Shown here piece by piece: positions 43,097 to 51,649 of a DNA stretch of 64,000 bases. Within the stretch, counting starts at the first letter, position 1, and every line of letters begins with the position of its first letter. The DNA is taken from NCBI GenBank assembly GCA_002412795.1, contig DHVS01000032.1:19434-83433 (forward strand), given 5' to 3'. Source of the DNA: a bacterium UBP2_UBA5202 (GTDB lineage Bacteria > Edwardsbacteria > AC1 > EtOH8). The translations under genes and the position numbers were made by a program. The notes beneath the pieces were generated by a model that was not told where the DNA came from, did not search any database, and saw only the letters and a program-made list of their open reading frames with translations.

Positions 43097-44779
43097 ATGA
43101 AGAAAATTATTCTTTCTGCCGCTGTTTTCCTGGCCTCCAGCTTAGCCTGGGCCACCATGTATCCGCTGATAGGAGGCCCGGGGCTGGTTCACCTGCAATC
43201 GGCCAAGGCCGGGCCGGGGTTTGGATACCGCAGTCTGACCGCCGTATCCTCTTATTCCAATCAGACCTTTTACGGCCTGCAGGGAACGGATGACGCCTTC
43301 ACCGACCTGTGGAGTCACAACTCCATCAGCTATTCACCGCTGCCCGGCCTGGCGGTGATAAGCCAAGGCCTGGCCCACGCCGAGCAGTGGAATATCAAAA
43401 ATCCCATGCCAGACAGTTTTATTGCCGACAAAAGCCTGGGTTGTCCCGGCGATGCCCTGGTAGCAATAAAATACCAGTGGAGCCTGCAGGACGGCCGTTG
43501 GGACCTGGGGCTTATGCCCATGGTAACCATACCTATGAGCCGCGCCAAATATCAGGATTCTCCGTCGCAAAGCGGCAAGGTGGATTTCGGCGGAAAGGTG
43601 TTGTCGGATATCAATTTTTCCAATCTGGCGGTCTTGGTCAACGCCGGATTCCTGACCCGGGGGGATGAACGTCCCCAGCTCCCCCTGGGCGTGGGAATTG
43701 AATATAGCTTTAGCGATAAATTTTCGGCCTTTTTTGAATCGTCGGCTGAGCTTAGAATGGGAGCCCAAAAAGATTCCCGCCCCGACTCCCTGATTAATAG
43801 GGGGCGGGGAGCCGACCGAAACGAGGCCAGGATTACACCGGGCCTGCGCTTTGCCCCGGTTTCTTATCTGGGGCTGAACCTGGCCTGCGATATCGGGCTG
43901 AGCCGGGCCGCGGCCCCCTGGCAGGCGGTAATCGGCATTGATTTTCCCGCCACGGCGGGCAGGTCGCTGGTGGCTCCGTTGTGGGGAGCGGTGGCCGGCA
44001 TCATCAAGGACAACTCTTCCGGGGCCGCCATCAAGGGGATAATATCCTTCCCCGGCCAGGATATCCCGGCGGTGATCAGCGACGCCAAAGGAGCCTATAG
44101 ACTTAAACTCAAACCCGGCCGCTATAAGATCCAGGTCAAAGCTGACGGATACCGAACCATTTCCAGGGAGATGGAAGTGAAGGCCGGACAGGACGCCGGT
44201 TGGGCGCTGGACCTTAACAAAAAACTGGGGCAGCTGACCCTGAAAGTTACCGATGCCGACGGAAAAACCCCGCTTAGGGCCTCGCTAATCTTTGGCGCCA
44301 GCGGCACGCAGCCCTACAGTACCGATCCTGTCTCGGGACAGTATCAGGCTCAGCTGGTTCCCGGAAATTATACCCTGACGGTGGGCGCTCCCGGCTATAT
44401 CTCCCAAAATGTAGCCATAGCCATCAAGGACAAGGAGGACCTGCAGCAGATGGTTGCCCTGCAGCCCTTGGTTCAGGCGGCTGTACCACCCAAGCCGGTA
44501 ACGCCTTCCGCGGCCTCCGCCCAAGTCAAACCGAAGCCTGTCGCAACAAAACCACCGGTGGCGGCTACGCCGGCCAAACCGGCAACCCCGACCGCCCCCA
44601 AAATGTCGGCCGAGGAAGTGACCGCGCTTTACAAGAAGGGCGTCCAGCAGTTTATGAACGAGGAATATGCCCCGGCGGAAAAAACATTCAAACAGGTGCT
44701 GGCAGCCGATCCCGGACACGCCAAGGCCAAGGACTATCTGGGCAAGACCCGGGACAGGCTGAAAAAGTCAAAGGGATAG
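43097..44779 (+). CDS. Predicted outer-membrane barrel with carboxypeptidase-regulatory-like domains and TPR tail (first copy)
   Basis: 560 residues with a signal peptide (ASSLAWA-TM). About 290 residues of beta-rich sequence (GFGYRSLTAVSSY, PLPGLAVISQGLAHAEQW, LAVLVNAGFLTRGDE, LNLACDIGLS) suggest a transmembrane barrel. Two PEGA/carboxypeptidase-regulatory-like modules follow (GIIKDNSSGAAIKGIISF, PGRYKIQVKADGYRT; VTDADGKTPLRASLIF), then a Pro/Ala/Lys linker and a TPR-like tail (ALYKKGVQQFMNEEYAPAEK). AGGAGG precedes the ATG 13 bases after the kinase stop. It could be the outer-membrane partner of the SLBB/kinase pair. Confidence 0.75.
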   Translation: MKKIILSAAVFLASSLAWATMYPLIGGPGLVHLQSAKAGPGFGYRSLTAVSSYSNQTFYGLQGTDDAFTDLWSHNSISYSPLPGLAVISQGLAHAEQWNIKNPMPDSFIADKSLGCPGDALVAIKYQWSLQDGRWDLGLMPMVTIPMSRAKYQDSPSQSGKVDFGGKVLSDINFSNLAVLVNAGFLTRGDERPQLPLGVGIEYSFSDKFSAFFESSAELRMGAQKDSRPDSLINRGRGADRNEARITPGLRFAPVSYLGLNLACDIGLSRAAAPWQAVIGIDFPATAGRSLVAPLWGAVAGIIKDNSSGAAIKGIISFPGQDIPAVISDAKGAYRLKLKPGRYKIQVKADGYRTISREMEVKAGQDAGWALDLNKKLGQLTLKVTDADGKTPLRASLIFGASGTQPYSTDPVSGQYQAQLVPGNYTLTVGAPGYISQNVAIAIKDKEDLQQMVALQPLVQAAVPPKPVTPSAASAQVKPKPVATKPPVAATPAKPATPTAPKMSAEEVTALYKKGVQQFMNEEYAPAEKTFKQVLAADPGHAKAKDYLGKTRDRLKKSKG

Positions 44780-44886
44780 ATCCACTTCCAAATAAACCAT
44801 GGTCAATGGTTCCCGGGCCTGCCTATTGGTGCAGTTCCGGATTCCGGATTTATAGTTAAGGTCCCTCAAACTTTAAGGGTTAAAAA

Positions 44887-46614
44887 ATGAAACGGCAGTA
44901 TGTTTTACTGGGCCTGACCTTATTGTCAGCGTCACTGGCCGGGGCCGCCCGCTATCCGCTTTTTGGCGGGCCGGGACTGATCCATCTGCAATCCGCCAAG
45001 ACCGGGATCGGTTACGGGGGTCGCAGCCTGGCGGCCCTGACATCTTATTCCGGACAGAACTACTATGGGCAGTCGGGAAACCAGGACGCCCTGCTTGATG
45101 CCTGGAGCTTTAACACCCTGTATTTTGTGCCGGTAAAGAACTTTTCCCTGATGGCGGCCGGTGTGGGCCATGCCGAGCAATGGACTGTGGCGGCTCCCGA
45201 CACCAGCCGGCCCGCCGACCAAAGCCTGGGCTGCCCCGGCGATGTGGTGCTGGCTGCAAAATACTGCCTGCCTTTGATGGCCGGAAAATTGGACCTGGGC
45301 TTGATGCCCACCCTGTCGGTGCCGATGGATAAGGAAAAATACCAGGACGGCCCGTCCCAAACCGGCAAACTGGATTTCGGGGCAAAGGTCCTGACCGACA
45401 TCAACCTGGGCCAGACAATGGTATTCGTCAACGCCGGCTTTTTGACCCGTGGCGACCAGCGGCCCCAGTTGCCTTTCGGGGCCGGAGCCGAATATTCATT
45501 CAAGGAAAACTTTTCCGCCTTTCTGGAAGTTTCGGGCGAATACCGGCTGGGCGCCCAAAAAGACTCAATCCCCGATGACCTGGTTTTGCGGGGACGGGGG
45601 GCCGATCGGACGGAATTACGGGTAACCCCTGGCCTCAGGTATTCCCCCCTGCCGTTTTTAGGGATCAATCTGGCCTGCGATATCGGGATGACCCAGGCTA
45701 CAGCTCCCTGGCAGCTGATCCTGGGGTTTGACTTTCCCGCCGCCGCCGGCAAGGCCGTCTCCGGGACGATCGGCGGCGCGGTGGCCGGCCTGATCAAAGA
45801 CCGGGAGACCGGTGTTCCCATGAAGGGCATGATCACCTTCCCCGGCTCCAACCTGCCGGGACTGGTCAGCAACGAAGCCGGAGATTACCAGGCCAAGCTT
45901 CCCCCGGGCGAGTACAAGGTCCACATTTACGCCAACGGCTACCGCTGGCTGGAACGGAAGATAAAAGTCAAGGAAGGCAAGGTGGAGAAATGGGACCTGA
46001 CCCTGAAGCGGAAGACCGCCGGATTCAAGGGCAAAGTGGTCGACCGGGCCTCGGGCCAGCCTTTGCCGGCCATTGTCTCATTCAACAGCAGCCGGGCCGG
46101 CGATGTCAGCGCCGACCCCGCCACCGGGCAGTTCGCCACGGTGGTCGCCCCGGGGAAATATAAAATATCGGTCAGCCTGGAGGGTTATCGGAACTTTGAA
46201 GAAGAATTGACCCTCAAGGACAAGGCCGAGACCGAGCGCCAGATAACGCTGGAGAAAGAAATTGTGGTGGCGGCCCCGGCCTCGGGCAAAAGGGCCAAAA
46301 CACCATCTGCCCAACCCCTGGCCCCGGTGGCCTACCAGCCTCCGGCTTCACCCACTTCCGTGGCCCCCACGGAAAGGCCAAAAGCCACAGCCAAACCAGC
46401 CCCAAAACCGGCAGCTCCGGCCATAGCCAAACCGGCCAAGATGTCGGCCGACGAAGTGACCGCGCTTTACAAGAAGGGGGTCCAGCAGTTCATGAACGAG
46501 GAATATGCCGCGGCCGAAAAGACCTTCAAACAGGTGCTGGCCAATGATCCAGGCCACGCCAAGGCCAAGGACTACCTGGGCAAGACCAGGGACCGTTTAA
46601 AAAAGAGCAAGTAG
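44887..46614 (+). CDS. Predicted outer-membrane barrel with carboxypeptidase-regulatory-like domains and TPR tail (second copy)
   Basis: 575 residues, collinear with the previous protein: signal peptide (SASLAGA-AR), YPLFGGPGLIHLQSAK, barrel-like region, two regulatory-like modules (GLIKDRETGVPMKGMITF; VVDRASGQPLPAIVSF), Pro/Ala/Lys linker and TPR tail. The last ~58 residues are nearly identical to the first copy at protein and DNA level, more so than the rest, as if kept alike by gene conversion or selection on one partner. Probably a second outer-membrane or periplasmic component, paired with the second SLBB/kinase set downstream. Confidence 0.75.
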   Translation: MKRQYVLLGLTLLSASLAGAARYPLFGGPGLIHLQSAKTGIGYGGRSLAALTSYSGQNYYGQSGNQDALLDAWSFNTLYFVPVKNFSLMAAGVGHAEQWTVAAPDTSRPADQSLGCPGDVVLAAKYCLPLMAGKLDLGLMPTLSVPMDKEKYQDGPSQTGKLDFGAKVLTDINLGQTMVFVNAGFLTRGDQRPQLPFGAGAEYSFKENFSAFLEVSGEYRLGAQKDSIPDDLVLRGRGADRTELRVTPGLRYSPLPFLGINLACDIGMTQATAPWQLILGFDFPAAAGKAVSGTIGGAVAGLIKDRETGVPMKGMITFPGSNLPGLVSNEAGDYQAKLPPGEYKVHIYANGYRWLERKIKVKEGKVEKWDLTLKRKTAGFKGKVVDRASGQPLPAIVSFNSSRAGDVSADPATGQFATVVAPGKYKISVSLEGYRNFEEELTLKDKAETERQITLEKEIVVAAPASGKRAKTPSAQPLAPVAYQPPASPTSVAPTERPKATAKPAPKPAAPAIAKPAKMSADEVTALYKKGVQQFMNEEYAAAEKTFKQVLANDPGHAKAKDYLGKTRDRLKKSK

Positions 46615-46657
46615 CCGTAAAATCTTACATTCCATGCAATCCGCCTGGGATGAATTG

Positions 46658-46735
46658 AACCACGAAGACGCCAAGGCCGCCAAGGATAACTTAAGCCATC
46701 TATTTGCCCTTGCGTCTTTCTGATTAGGTGCAACC
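46658..46735. repeat. Dispersed CCACGAAGACGCCAAGG-type intergenic sequence
   Basis: CCACGAAGACGCCAAGG and a partial inverted partner (CCCTTGCGTCTTTCTG, about 46707-46722) lie between the barrel and second SLBB genes. It is related to the CACTAAGACACCAAG arms at 12433 and 12583. Strings of this type are seen between genes in many bacterial genomes; function unknown. Confidence 0.5.
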
Positions 46736-47206
46736 ATGAACAAGTCATTTCTAACCGGGGTTCTTTGGGCCGTCCTGACACTCTTGACCGTCAATGTTTT
46801 TGCCCAGCCGTCCGACTTCAAAAAGGATGATTTTTACCTGGGCCAAAACCAGCAGCTGGAGATAGAGATCCACGTCTGGGGCGAGGTCAACCGGCCCGGG
46901 GTTTACCGGGTGCCGGACGGCTCCACCGTGCTGGACGTCATCTCCAGGGCCGGCGGACCGACCCAGTATGCGGCTTTGGGACGGATCAAGGTCTCGCATA
47001 CCCTGGGACAAAACCCCCGCACCGAGAAATCCGACCTCGACAAGTACTTAAGCAAGGAGAAGGCCGACACCCTGATGGTGATGATGCCCGGAGACGCCGT
47101 GATGGTCCCCCGCAACGCCCGGTTCTTCTGGAAGGACGCGGTCCGCTTCGTGGCCGACCTGGCGGTCATCGCCAACGTATACTACCTTATCTCCCGGAAC
47201 CGTTGA
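46736..47206 (+). CDS. Minimal SLBB-domain envelope protein (second copy)
   Basis: 156 residues. Signal peptide (LTVNVFA-QP), a single SLBB domain (EIHVWGEVNRPGVYRVPDG, VLDVISRAGGPTQYAAL) and a C-terminal hydrophobic segment (FVADLAVIANVYYLI). It matches the first SLBB protein over its whole length and likewise lacks the poly-export domain of Wza. It precedes the second BY-kinase gene by 77 bases. A role in coupling kinase and envelope components is inferred. Confidence 0.82.
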   Translation: MNKSFLTGVLWAVLTLLTVNVFAQPSDFKKDDFYLGQNQQLEIEIHVWGEVNRPGVYRVPDGSTVLDVISRAGGPTQYAALGRIKVSHTLGQNPRTEKSDLDKYLSKEKADTLMVMMPGDAVMVPRNARFFWKDAVRFVADLAVIANVYYLISRNR

Positions 47207-47283
47207 ACCGGCACAGGTTCACCGCAAGCTAACAGAGAATACGGTCCGTAAAGAGATTATTTTTTGCCGAACTATCAACATCT

Positions 47284-49548
47284 TTGATGAAAGCCAGACA
47301 TTTGAACCAGGAATTAAAGACCCGGACCAGCGAGTCCAACATTTATGAGCTGATAGACCTTTTGTGGCGGCGGCGGCTTTTGATAGCGGCCTGTCTGCTG
47401 GGAGTGGTGCTGCCCATCGTCCTGGCCAATTTCACCATGCCGCCGGTTTACGAGGCCCAAACCACCATCATCTTTGAGCAGAGCCGGGAGCCGCTTCCCT
47501 CCTTCGACATCTCCGAGGCCTTCTCCCGCAAGAGCTACATAGTTAACCAGATCGAGGAGATCAAGTCCCGCAGCCTGGCCGAGGAAGTGGTCCGGCTTTT
47601 GGACCCGGAATATTCCCTGCTGCTGCTGCGGGGGCGGGACCGGAGCCTGAGCCAGGAGAGGAAGGACTACCGGCTGACCCAGATCATCAAAAAAAGCATC
47701 ACCGCCGAGCCCATCCGCGATTCCGACGTGATACTGGTCAAAGTACAGGGTCCCACCCCGGAGGCGGCCTCCAACATCGCCAACCTGGTGGCCGAGGTCA
47801 TCAAGGAACGGAGCGCTTCGGTCAAGCGGGAACAGGCCTCCTCCACCCGCAAATTCATAGAGGCCCAGCTGCCCTCGGTGGAGGCCACCCTGAATACCGC
47901 CGAAGAGGCCATCAAGAACTTCAAATCCCAGAACCAGGTGGTCTCGCTCTCCGACGAGGGCAAGGAAATCCTGTCCCGGGCCACCGAGGCCGACAAGCAG
48001 ATGATCGCCGCCTCCACCGAACGCCAGAGCATCGAAGGCCGGCTGACCGCCATCTATGACCAGCTTAAGTCCCAGGGCGCCCTGACCGAGAACAGCCTGC
48101 CCCTGAGCGCCGGCTCCATGGCCGACAGCCTGCGCAGCAGCCTGGTAAACCTGCAGATGGAGATCATCAAGCTGCAGGTCAAGGGCTACGCTCCGGACCA
48201 CCCCCAGATCAGGAACCTCAACGCCCAGATCGCCAATGTCAAGTCCCGGCTGCTGGAGGAACTGCAGAAGATCACCCAGAAGAACCGGCTTTCGCCCATG
48301 CCCCAGATCCAGTCGCTGCTGGACCAGATCCCTCCGCTGGAGATCCAGCGGGCCACCATGTCGGCCCGGGAAACAGCCTTAAAGACCATCCTGTCACAGT
48401 ACGATTTCGGCCTTTCCAAGCTTCCCAACAAAGAGCTGCAGCTGGCCCGGCTGCTGCGGGCCAAGGAGGTGGGGGAGAGCGTCTACCGGCTGCTGCTGAT
48501 GAAGCACGAGGAGGCCAAGATCACCGAAGCCGGGAAGATCGGGAACGTCCGGGTGATAGACCCGGCCCAGCCGCCCCAGTTCCCCATCAAGCCCCGCAAG
48601 GTGCTGAACTTCGCCATCGGCCTGGTGGTGGGATTGACCCTGGGAGTGGGACTGTCTTTCTTTTTGGATTCCCTGGACAATTCGGTAAAAACGGTGGAGG
48701 ACATCGAGCATAACTTTGAACTGCCGGTGCTGGGACTGATCCCCGCCATTCACTCCGAGGGAGGAAAGAACGGCCGCAAGAACGGCGGCGACGAGGTGGC
48801 CCGGATCTCGGCCACCCTGGTCACCAAATACACACCCCGCTCCCATGTGTCGGAAGCCTACCGCTCCCTAAGAACCAACATCCAGTTCTCCCGGATCGAC
48901 GACCCCCTGAAGACCGTGGTCATATCATCGGCCGCGCCCTCCGAAGGCAAGTCCACCTCGGCCGCCAATATTGCCATCACCACCGCCCTGTCCGGCATCC
49001 GCACCCTGCTGGTGGACGCCGACCTCAGAAGGCCGGTGATCCACTCCCTGTTCGGGCTGGAACGGGAGCCGGGGTTAAGCAACCTGCTGGCCGAACGCCT
49101 GGCCCTGGAGAAAGTGATCAAACCATCGGGAATAGAAAACCTTTCCATCCTAACCTGCGGGGCCATCCCGCCCAACCCCTCGGAGCTTTTGGGCTCCCAG
49201 CGGATGCGGGACCTGATCAAGCTGCTGAGCCAGCAGTACGACCTGGTGCTGTTCGACAGCCCGCCGGTGATCACCGTCACCGACACGGCGGTCTTAAGTC
49301 CCCAGGTGGACGGGCTGGTGCTGGTGGTAAAATCCCATGCCACCGACAAGCGGGCTTTGTTGCGTGCCAAGACCATTCTGACCAATCTCAAGGCCAATAT
49401 TTTGGGCGTGGTGCTGAATAAGATCGAGCTTTCCGGTCTGGCCGGTAGTTACGATTATTATTACCACTACAATTATTATTATGCCGAGGACGGCGCCAAG
49501 AAAAAACGGGACCGGCAGCATAAATGGTGGAATGTTTTGAAGGGCTGA
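47284..49548 (+). CDS. BY-kinase / polysaccharide co-polymerase (Wzc-like, second copy)
   Basis: 754 residues. Wzz domain with N-terminal helix (LLIAACLLGVVLPIVLANF), coiled-coil periplasmic region, second helix (FAIGLVVGLTLGVGLSFFL), and kinase with Walker A APSEGKSTS near 551, LLVDADLRRP and LVLFDSPPV. The C-terminal tyrosine cluster (YDYYYHYNYYY near 722) is followed by a basic tail. It is a divergent paralogue of the kinase at 40832. Both have complete nucleotide-binding motifs, so neither looks degraded. Probably the last gene of the locus. Confidence 0.92.
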   Translation: MMKARHLNQELKTRTSESNIYELIDLLWRRRLLIAACLLGVVLPIVLANFTMPPVYEAQTTIIFEQSREPLPSFDISEAFSRKSYIVNQIEEIKSRSLAEEVVRLLDPEYSLLLLRGRDRSLSQERKDYRLTQIIKKSITAEPIRDSDVILVKVQGPTPEAASNIANLVAEVIKERSASVKREQASSTRKFIEAQLPSVEATLNTAEEAIKNFKSQNQVVSLSDEGKEILSRATEADKQMIAASTERQSIEGRLTAIYDQLKSQGALTENSLPLSAGSMADSLRSSLVNLQMEIIKLQVKGYAPDHPQIRNLNAQIANVKSRLLEELQKITQKNRLSPMPQIQSLLDQIPPLEIQRATMSARETALKTILSQYDFGLSKLPNKELQLARLLRAKEVGESVYRLLLMKHEEAKITEAGKIGNVRVIDPAQPPQFPIKPRKVLNFAIGLVVGLTLGVGLSFFLDSLDNSVKTVEDIEHNFELPVLGLIPAIHSEGGKNGRKNGGDEVARISATLVTKYTPRSHVSEAYRSLRTNIQFSRIDDPLKTVVISSAAPSEGKSTSAANIAITTALSGIRTLLVDADLRRPVIHSLFGLEREPGLSNLLAERLALEKVIKPSGIENLSILTCGAIPPNPSELLGSQRMRDLIKLLSQQYDLVLFDSPPVITVTDTAVLSPQVDGLVLVVKSHATDKRALLRAKTILTNLKANILGVVLNKIELSGLAGSYDYYYHYNYYYAEDGAKKKRDRQHKWWNVLKG

Positions 49549-49579
49549 ACTAATTTAACAATCTGTCTTGTTTTTAAAC

Positions 49580-49822
49580 ATGAGCCCGTCAATATTTAGG
49601 GAAAAAGGTTATCGCTTTTACTTTCTCTCCAATTAGGAAGAACGCATACACGTCCATGTTACCTGCGAAACCGGAGAAGCCAAATTTTGGCTTGAGCCCA
49701 TCGTCTCACTGGCAGTAAACCATGGATTAAACCAAAGAAAACTGAAGGACATTCAGCATATCGTGGAGAAACACAAAGATGAGATCATTAAAGCCTGGCA
49801 AAAACATTTTATTGAGCGTTGA
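49580..49822 (+). pseudogene. DUF4160-family gene interrupted by an in-frame amber codon
   Basis: The frame reads through 80 codons from ATG 49580 to TGA 49822 with a single TAG at 49634-49636. Before it: MSPSIFREKGYRFYFLSN; after it: RIHVHV, GEAKFWLEPIVSLA and IIKAWQKHF, all typical of DUF4160. A GAG-to-TAG change would explain it. DUF4160 genes usually pair with DUF2442 genes, as here, in toxin-antitoxin-like arrangements. Translation could restart after the stop only from a non-ATG codon. Confidence 0.8.
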
Positions 49823-50120
49823 GAATATCACGCCTTTCGGCATTTGGCTCTTTGTAAAAGGAAAAGAATACTTTATGAGTTTTCAACAGTATCCTTATTT
49901 CAAAGACCAGACATTGAATTCCATACAAAAGGTCCAGTTGCTGCATGGTTACCATTTATATTGGCCGGACCTGGATGTTGACCTGGAAATAGATAATCTC
50001 GAGAATCCTGGAAAATATAAACTGCGATCCAAGGCTCCTGCACAATCAAGGAGAAAACAGCCTTATTCTAAGCTGCCATTGCGTGATGTTCGTAAAGGAA
50101 ATGCCGCGAGACCAATGTGA
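49779..50120 (+). CDS. DUF2442-family protein
   Basis: 113 residues. The family core is clear: VENITPFGIWLFVKGKEYFM, QQYPYFKDQTL and LLHGYHLYWPDLDVDLEIDNLENP. A basic, low-complexity tail follows that is longer than usual. The start may be ATG 49779, overlapping the broken DUF4160 gene by 44 bases, or TTG 49812 closer to the conserved region. DUF2442 proteins are presumed antitoxin-like partners of DUF4160; direct evidence is lacking. A terminator follows. Confidence 0.78.
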   Translation: MRSLKPGKNILLSVENITPFGIWLFVKGKEYFMSFQQYPYFKDQTLNSIQKVQLLHGYHLYWPDLDVDLEIDNLENPGKYKLRSKAPAQSRRKQPYSKLPLRDVRKGNAARPM

Positions 50121-50150
50121 CCAAGTAAAAGATATAAAGGATGTATATAA

Positions 50151-50187
50151 AAAACCGGCGTATTTATATATACGCCGGTTTTTTATT
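50151..50187. terminator. Bidirectional terminator between convergent genes
   Basis: Perfect 12-bp stem AAAACCGGCGTA with its complement, 8-base loop, and T/A runs on both sides. Serves the DUF2442 gene and the convergent saccharopine dehydrogenase-like gene. Confidence 0.92.
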
Positions 50188-50210
50188 GTTCCTGGCTTTG
50201 CTTCCCGTCT

Positions 50211-51380
50211 TCACATATTCCTGACTGTTTCCCTGAACTGTATGCCCCGTTTCTTAAAATCCTTTATGAACAGCACCGGATCGATGGACTTCTCCAGCGG
50301 CACCGCGCCTTTGGGCGCCAGACCCTGCACCAGGTGGTGGGCCACTATGGCCGCCGGGAACCCGGTGGTCCGCTCCATGGCGGTGAACCCGGTCCTGTCG
50401 TCCTGAAAATCAATGATGTCTATCTTGGCCTCCACTTTTTTGCCGTTGAGCTTTCCCAGGGCCGTCACCCGCAGCACTATCAGGTCCTTGTCCTTGGGGA
50501 AATCTATGGCCCTGGTAATCAGGGCATGGCTTAGGCGGCGGGGGATGACCTTCTGGCCCTTGACGTCGAGCGGAACCTGGTCGAAGAACCCCAGCTCCAG
50601 CATGGTCTTGATCTTCTGGTGGTGTCCGGGATAGCGCACCGTCTTATAGTCGTACTCTTTGACCTTCCCGGCAAAGGTCCAGGGCGCGGTGGAGGTGCCG
50701 CCGCTGGTGACGAAGGCCTCGCACCTGCCCACCGGCTGGGGGAACTCAATGGTCTCCAGACCGTCAAAGGTCGGGACCTTGGCCACCTTGCCGTTCCTGA
50801 CGATGTAGGCCTCGCCGAAATATTCGTTGATCAGGCCCTCCACCGAGAACACCAGTTTGTAGTTCAGCGGCCCCCTGGGTTTTTGGGGCAGGCCCCCGCA
50901 GCGCATATGGATCTCGTCCACCTTGTCCAGTTTGTTGATGAAGTAGGCGGCCAGGGTGTTGCCCATGCCCGGCATCAGTCCGGTGTCCGGCACGATGGTG
51001 ATTCCTTTGGCCCTGGCCTGCCTGTGGAGCGAAAGCTCTTTCATCACCACATCCGTGTTGCCGCCCAGGTCGCAGAAGTTGGCCCCGGCCTCCACCGCGG
51101 CCCTGGCCACTCCGTAATTGTAGTGGTAGGGCACGGCGCTGACCACGCAGTCGGCCCCGGCGAACAGTTTTTTGAGCGCCGCCGGATTTCCGGCGTCGGC
51201 CTTGACCGCCCTGGAGATCCCCGGCTTCACCAGTTTGTTGACCCGGGCCGCGCCGGTCCGGGCCAGTTTCAAGTCGTGGTCGGCCAATATGACCGGCCCG
51301 GCCTGGCAGAACTTTGCCAGGTCATAGGCTATGGCCACTCCCTGGCGGCCAGCCCCCAGAACTATGTATTTGTATTTCAT
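50211..51380 (-). CDS. Saccharopine dehydrogenase / saccharopine reductase-like oxidoreductase
   Basis: 389 residues. N-terminal NAD(P)-binding Rossmann fold YIVLGAGRQGVAIAYDL, then VVSAVPYHYNYGVARAAVEAG and FCDLGGNTDVV, as in Lys9-type proteins. The C-terminal domain has the family's GLINEYFGEAY and RYPGHHQKI. Bacterial members act in lysine degradation or homospermidine/carboxyspermidine-like metabolism; the substrate here is not certain. I chose ATG 51380 because a consensus promoter ends 6 bases before it; an in-frame upstream extension to 51440 would start inside or before that promoter. Confidence 0.88.
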   Translation of the reverse strand: MKYKYIVLGAGRQGVAIAYDLAKFCQAGPVILADHDLKLARTGAARVNKLVKPGISRAVKADAGNPAALKKLFAGADCVVSAVPYHYNYGVARAAVEAGANFCDLGGNTDVVMKELSLHRQARAKGITIVPDTGLMPGMGNTLAAYFINKLDKVDEIHMRCGGLPQKPRGPLNYKLVFSVEGLINEYFGEAYIVRNGKVAKVPTFDGLETIEFPQPVGRCEAFVTSGGTSTAPWTFAGKVKEYDYKTVRYPGHHQKIKTMLELGFFDQVPLDVKGQKVIPRRLSHALITRAIDFPKDKDLIVLRVTALGKLNGKKVEAKIDIIDFQDDRTGFTAMERTTGFPAAIVAHHLVQGLAPKGAVPLEKSIDPVLFIKDFKKRGIQFRETVRNM

Positions 51381-51386
51381 GTTTTG

Positions 51387-51415
51387 ATTATACCCCAAGG
51401 ACCGTGATTTGTCAA
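51387..51415 (-). promoter_or_regulatory. Perfect consensus sigma-70 promoter giving a probable leaderless mRNA
   Basis: On the minus strand: TTGACA (51415-51410), 17-base spacer, TATAAT (51392-51387), then only CAAAAC before the ATG at 51380. Initiation would fall at or next to the A of the start codon. No Shine-Dalgarno sequence is present. Confidence 0.85.
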
Positions 51416-51470
51416 AATTTATTTTTTGTTTTGGTTGCATAATTCGCCCCGTCCATATATAATTAACCTG

Positions 51471-51540
51471 TCATCCTGAGCGGTGCATTGATTTATTCGT
51501 AATGCCCAATACCCTGCCCGACAGACCGAAGGATGATCCG
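51471..51540. repeat. TCATCCT...AGGATGA dispersed repeat
   Basis: TCATCCTGAGCG (from 51471) and CCGAAGGATGA (to 51536) form inverted ends (TCATCCT/AGGATGA) around about 52 bases. This resembles the common intergenic CCTGAGC/CGAAGG type of sequence, of which a variant is also read through inside lpxK. Confidence 0.5.
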
Positions 51541-51649
51541 GGACTTCATCCCGGTGACCGGTTATCTGGACGATCTGGTGCTGGCGCTTTGGCCGCTGAT
51601 CCTGGCTTTGTTAGCATGGATAATCATAAAAGTAATCGGAAAACATTGA
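51533..51649 (+). pseudogene. Remnant of a DUF1232 (YkvA-like) membrane protein gene
   Basis: A 38-codon frame encoding RDFIPVTGYLDDLVLALW followed by a hydrophobic helix (PLILALLAWIIIKVIG). The FIPxxGYLDD string is the DUF1232 hallmark, but the N-terminal half of the family domain is missing and the frame runs back into the dispersed repeat. Its stop overlaps the next ATG (TGATG), so it could still be translated as a small membrane peptide coupled to the cupin gene. Confidence 0.45.

Noticed and set aside
49634..49636. Programmed recoding of TAG (pyrrolysine or similar)
   Set aside because: Other genes here, such as those ending at 43084 and 53702, use TAG as their normal stop, and no downstream recoding structure is evident.
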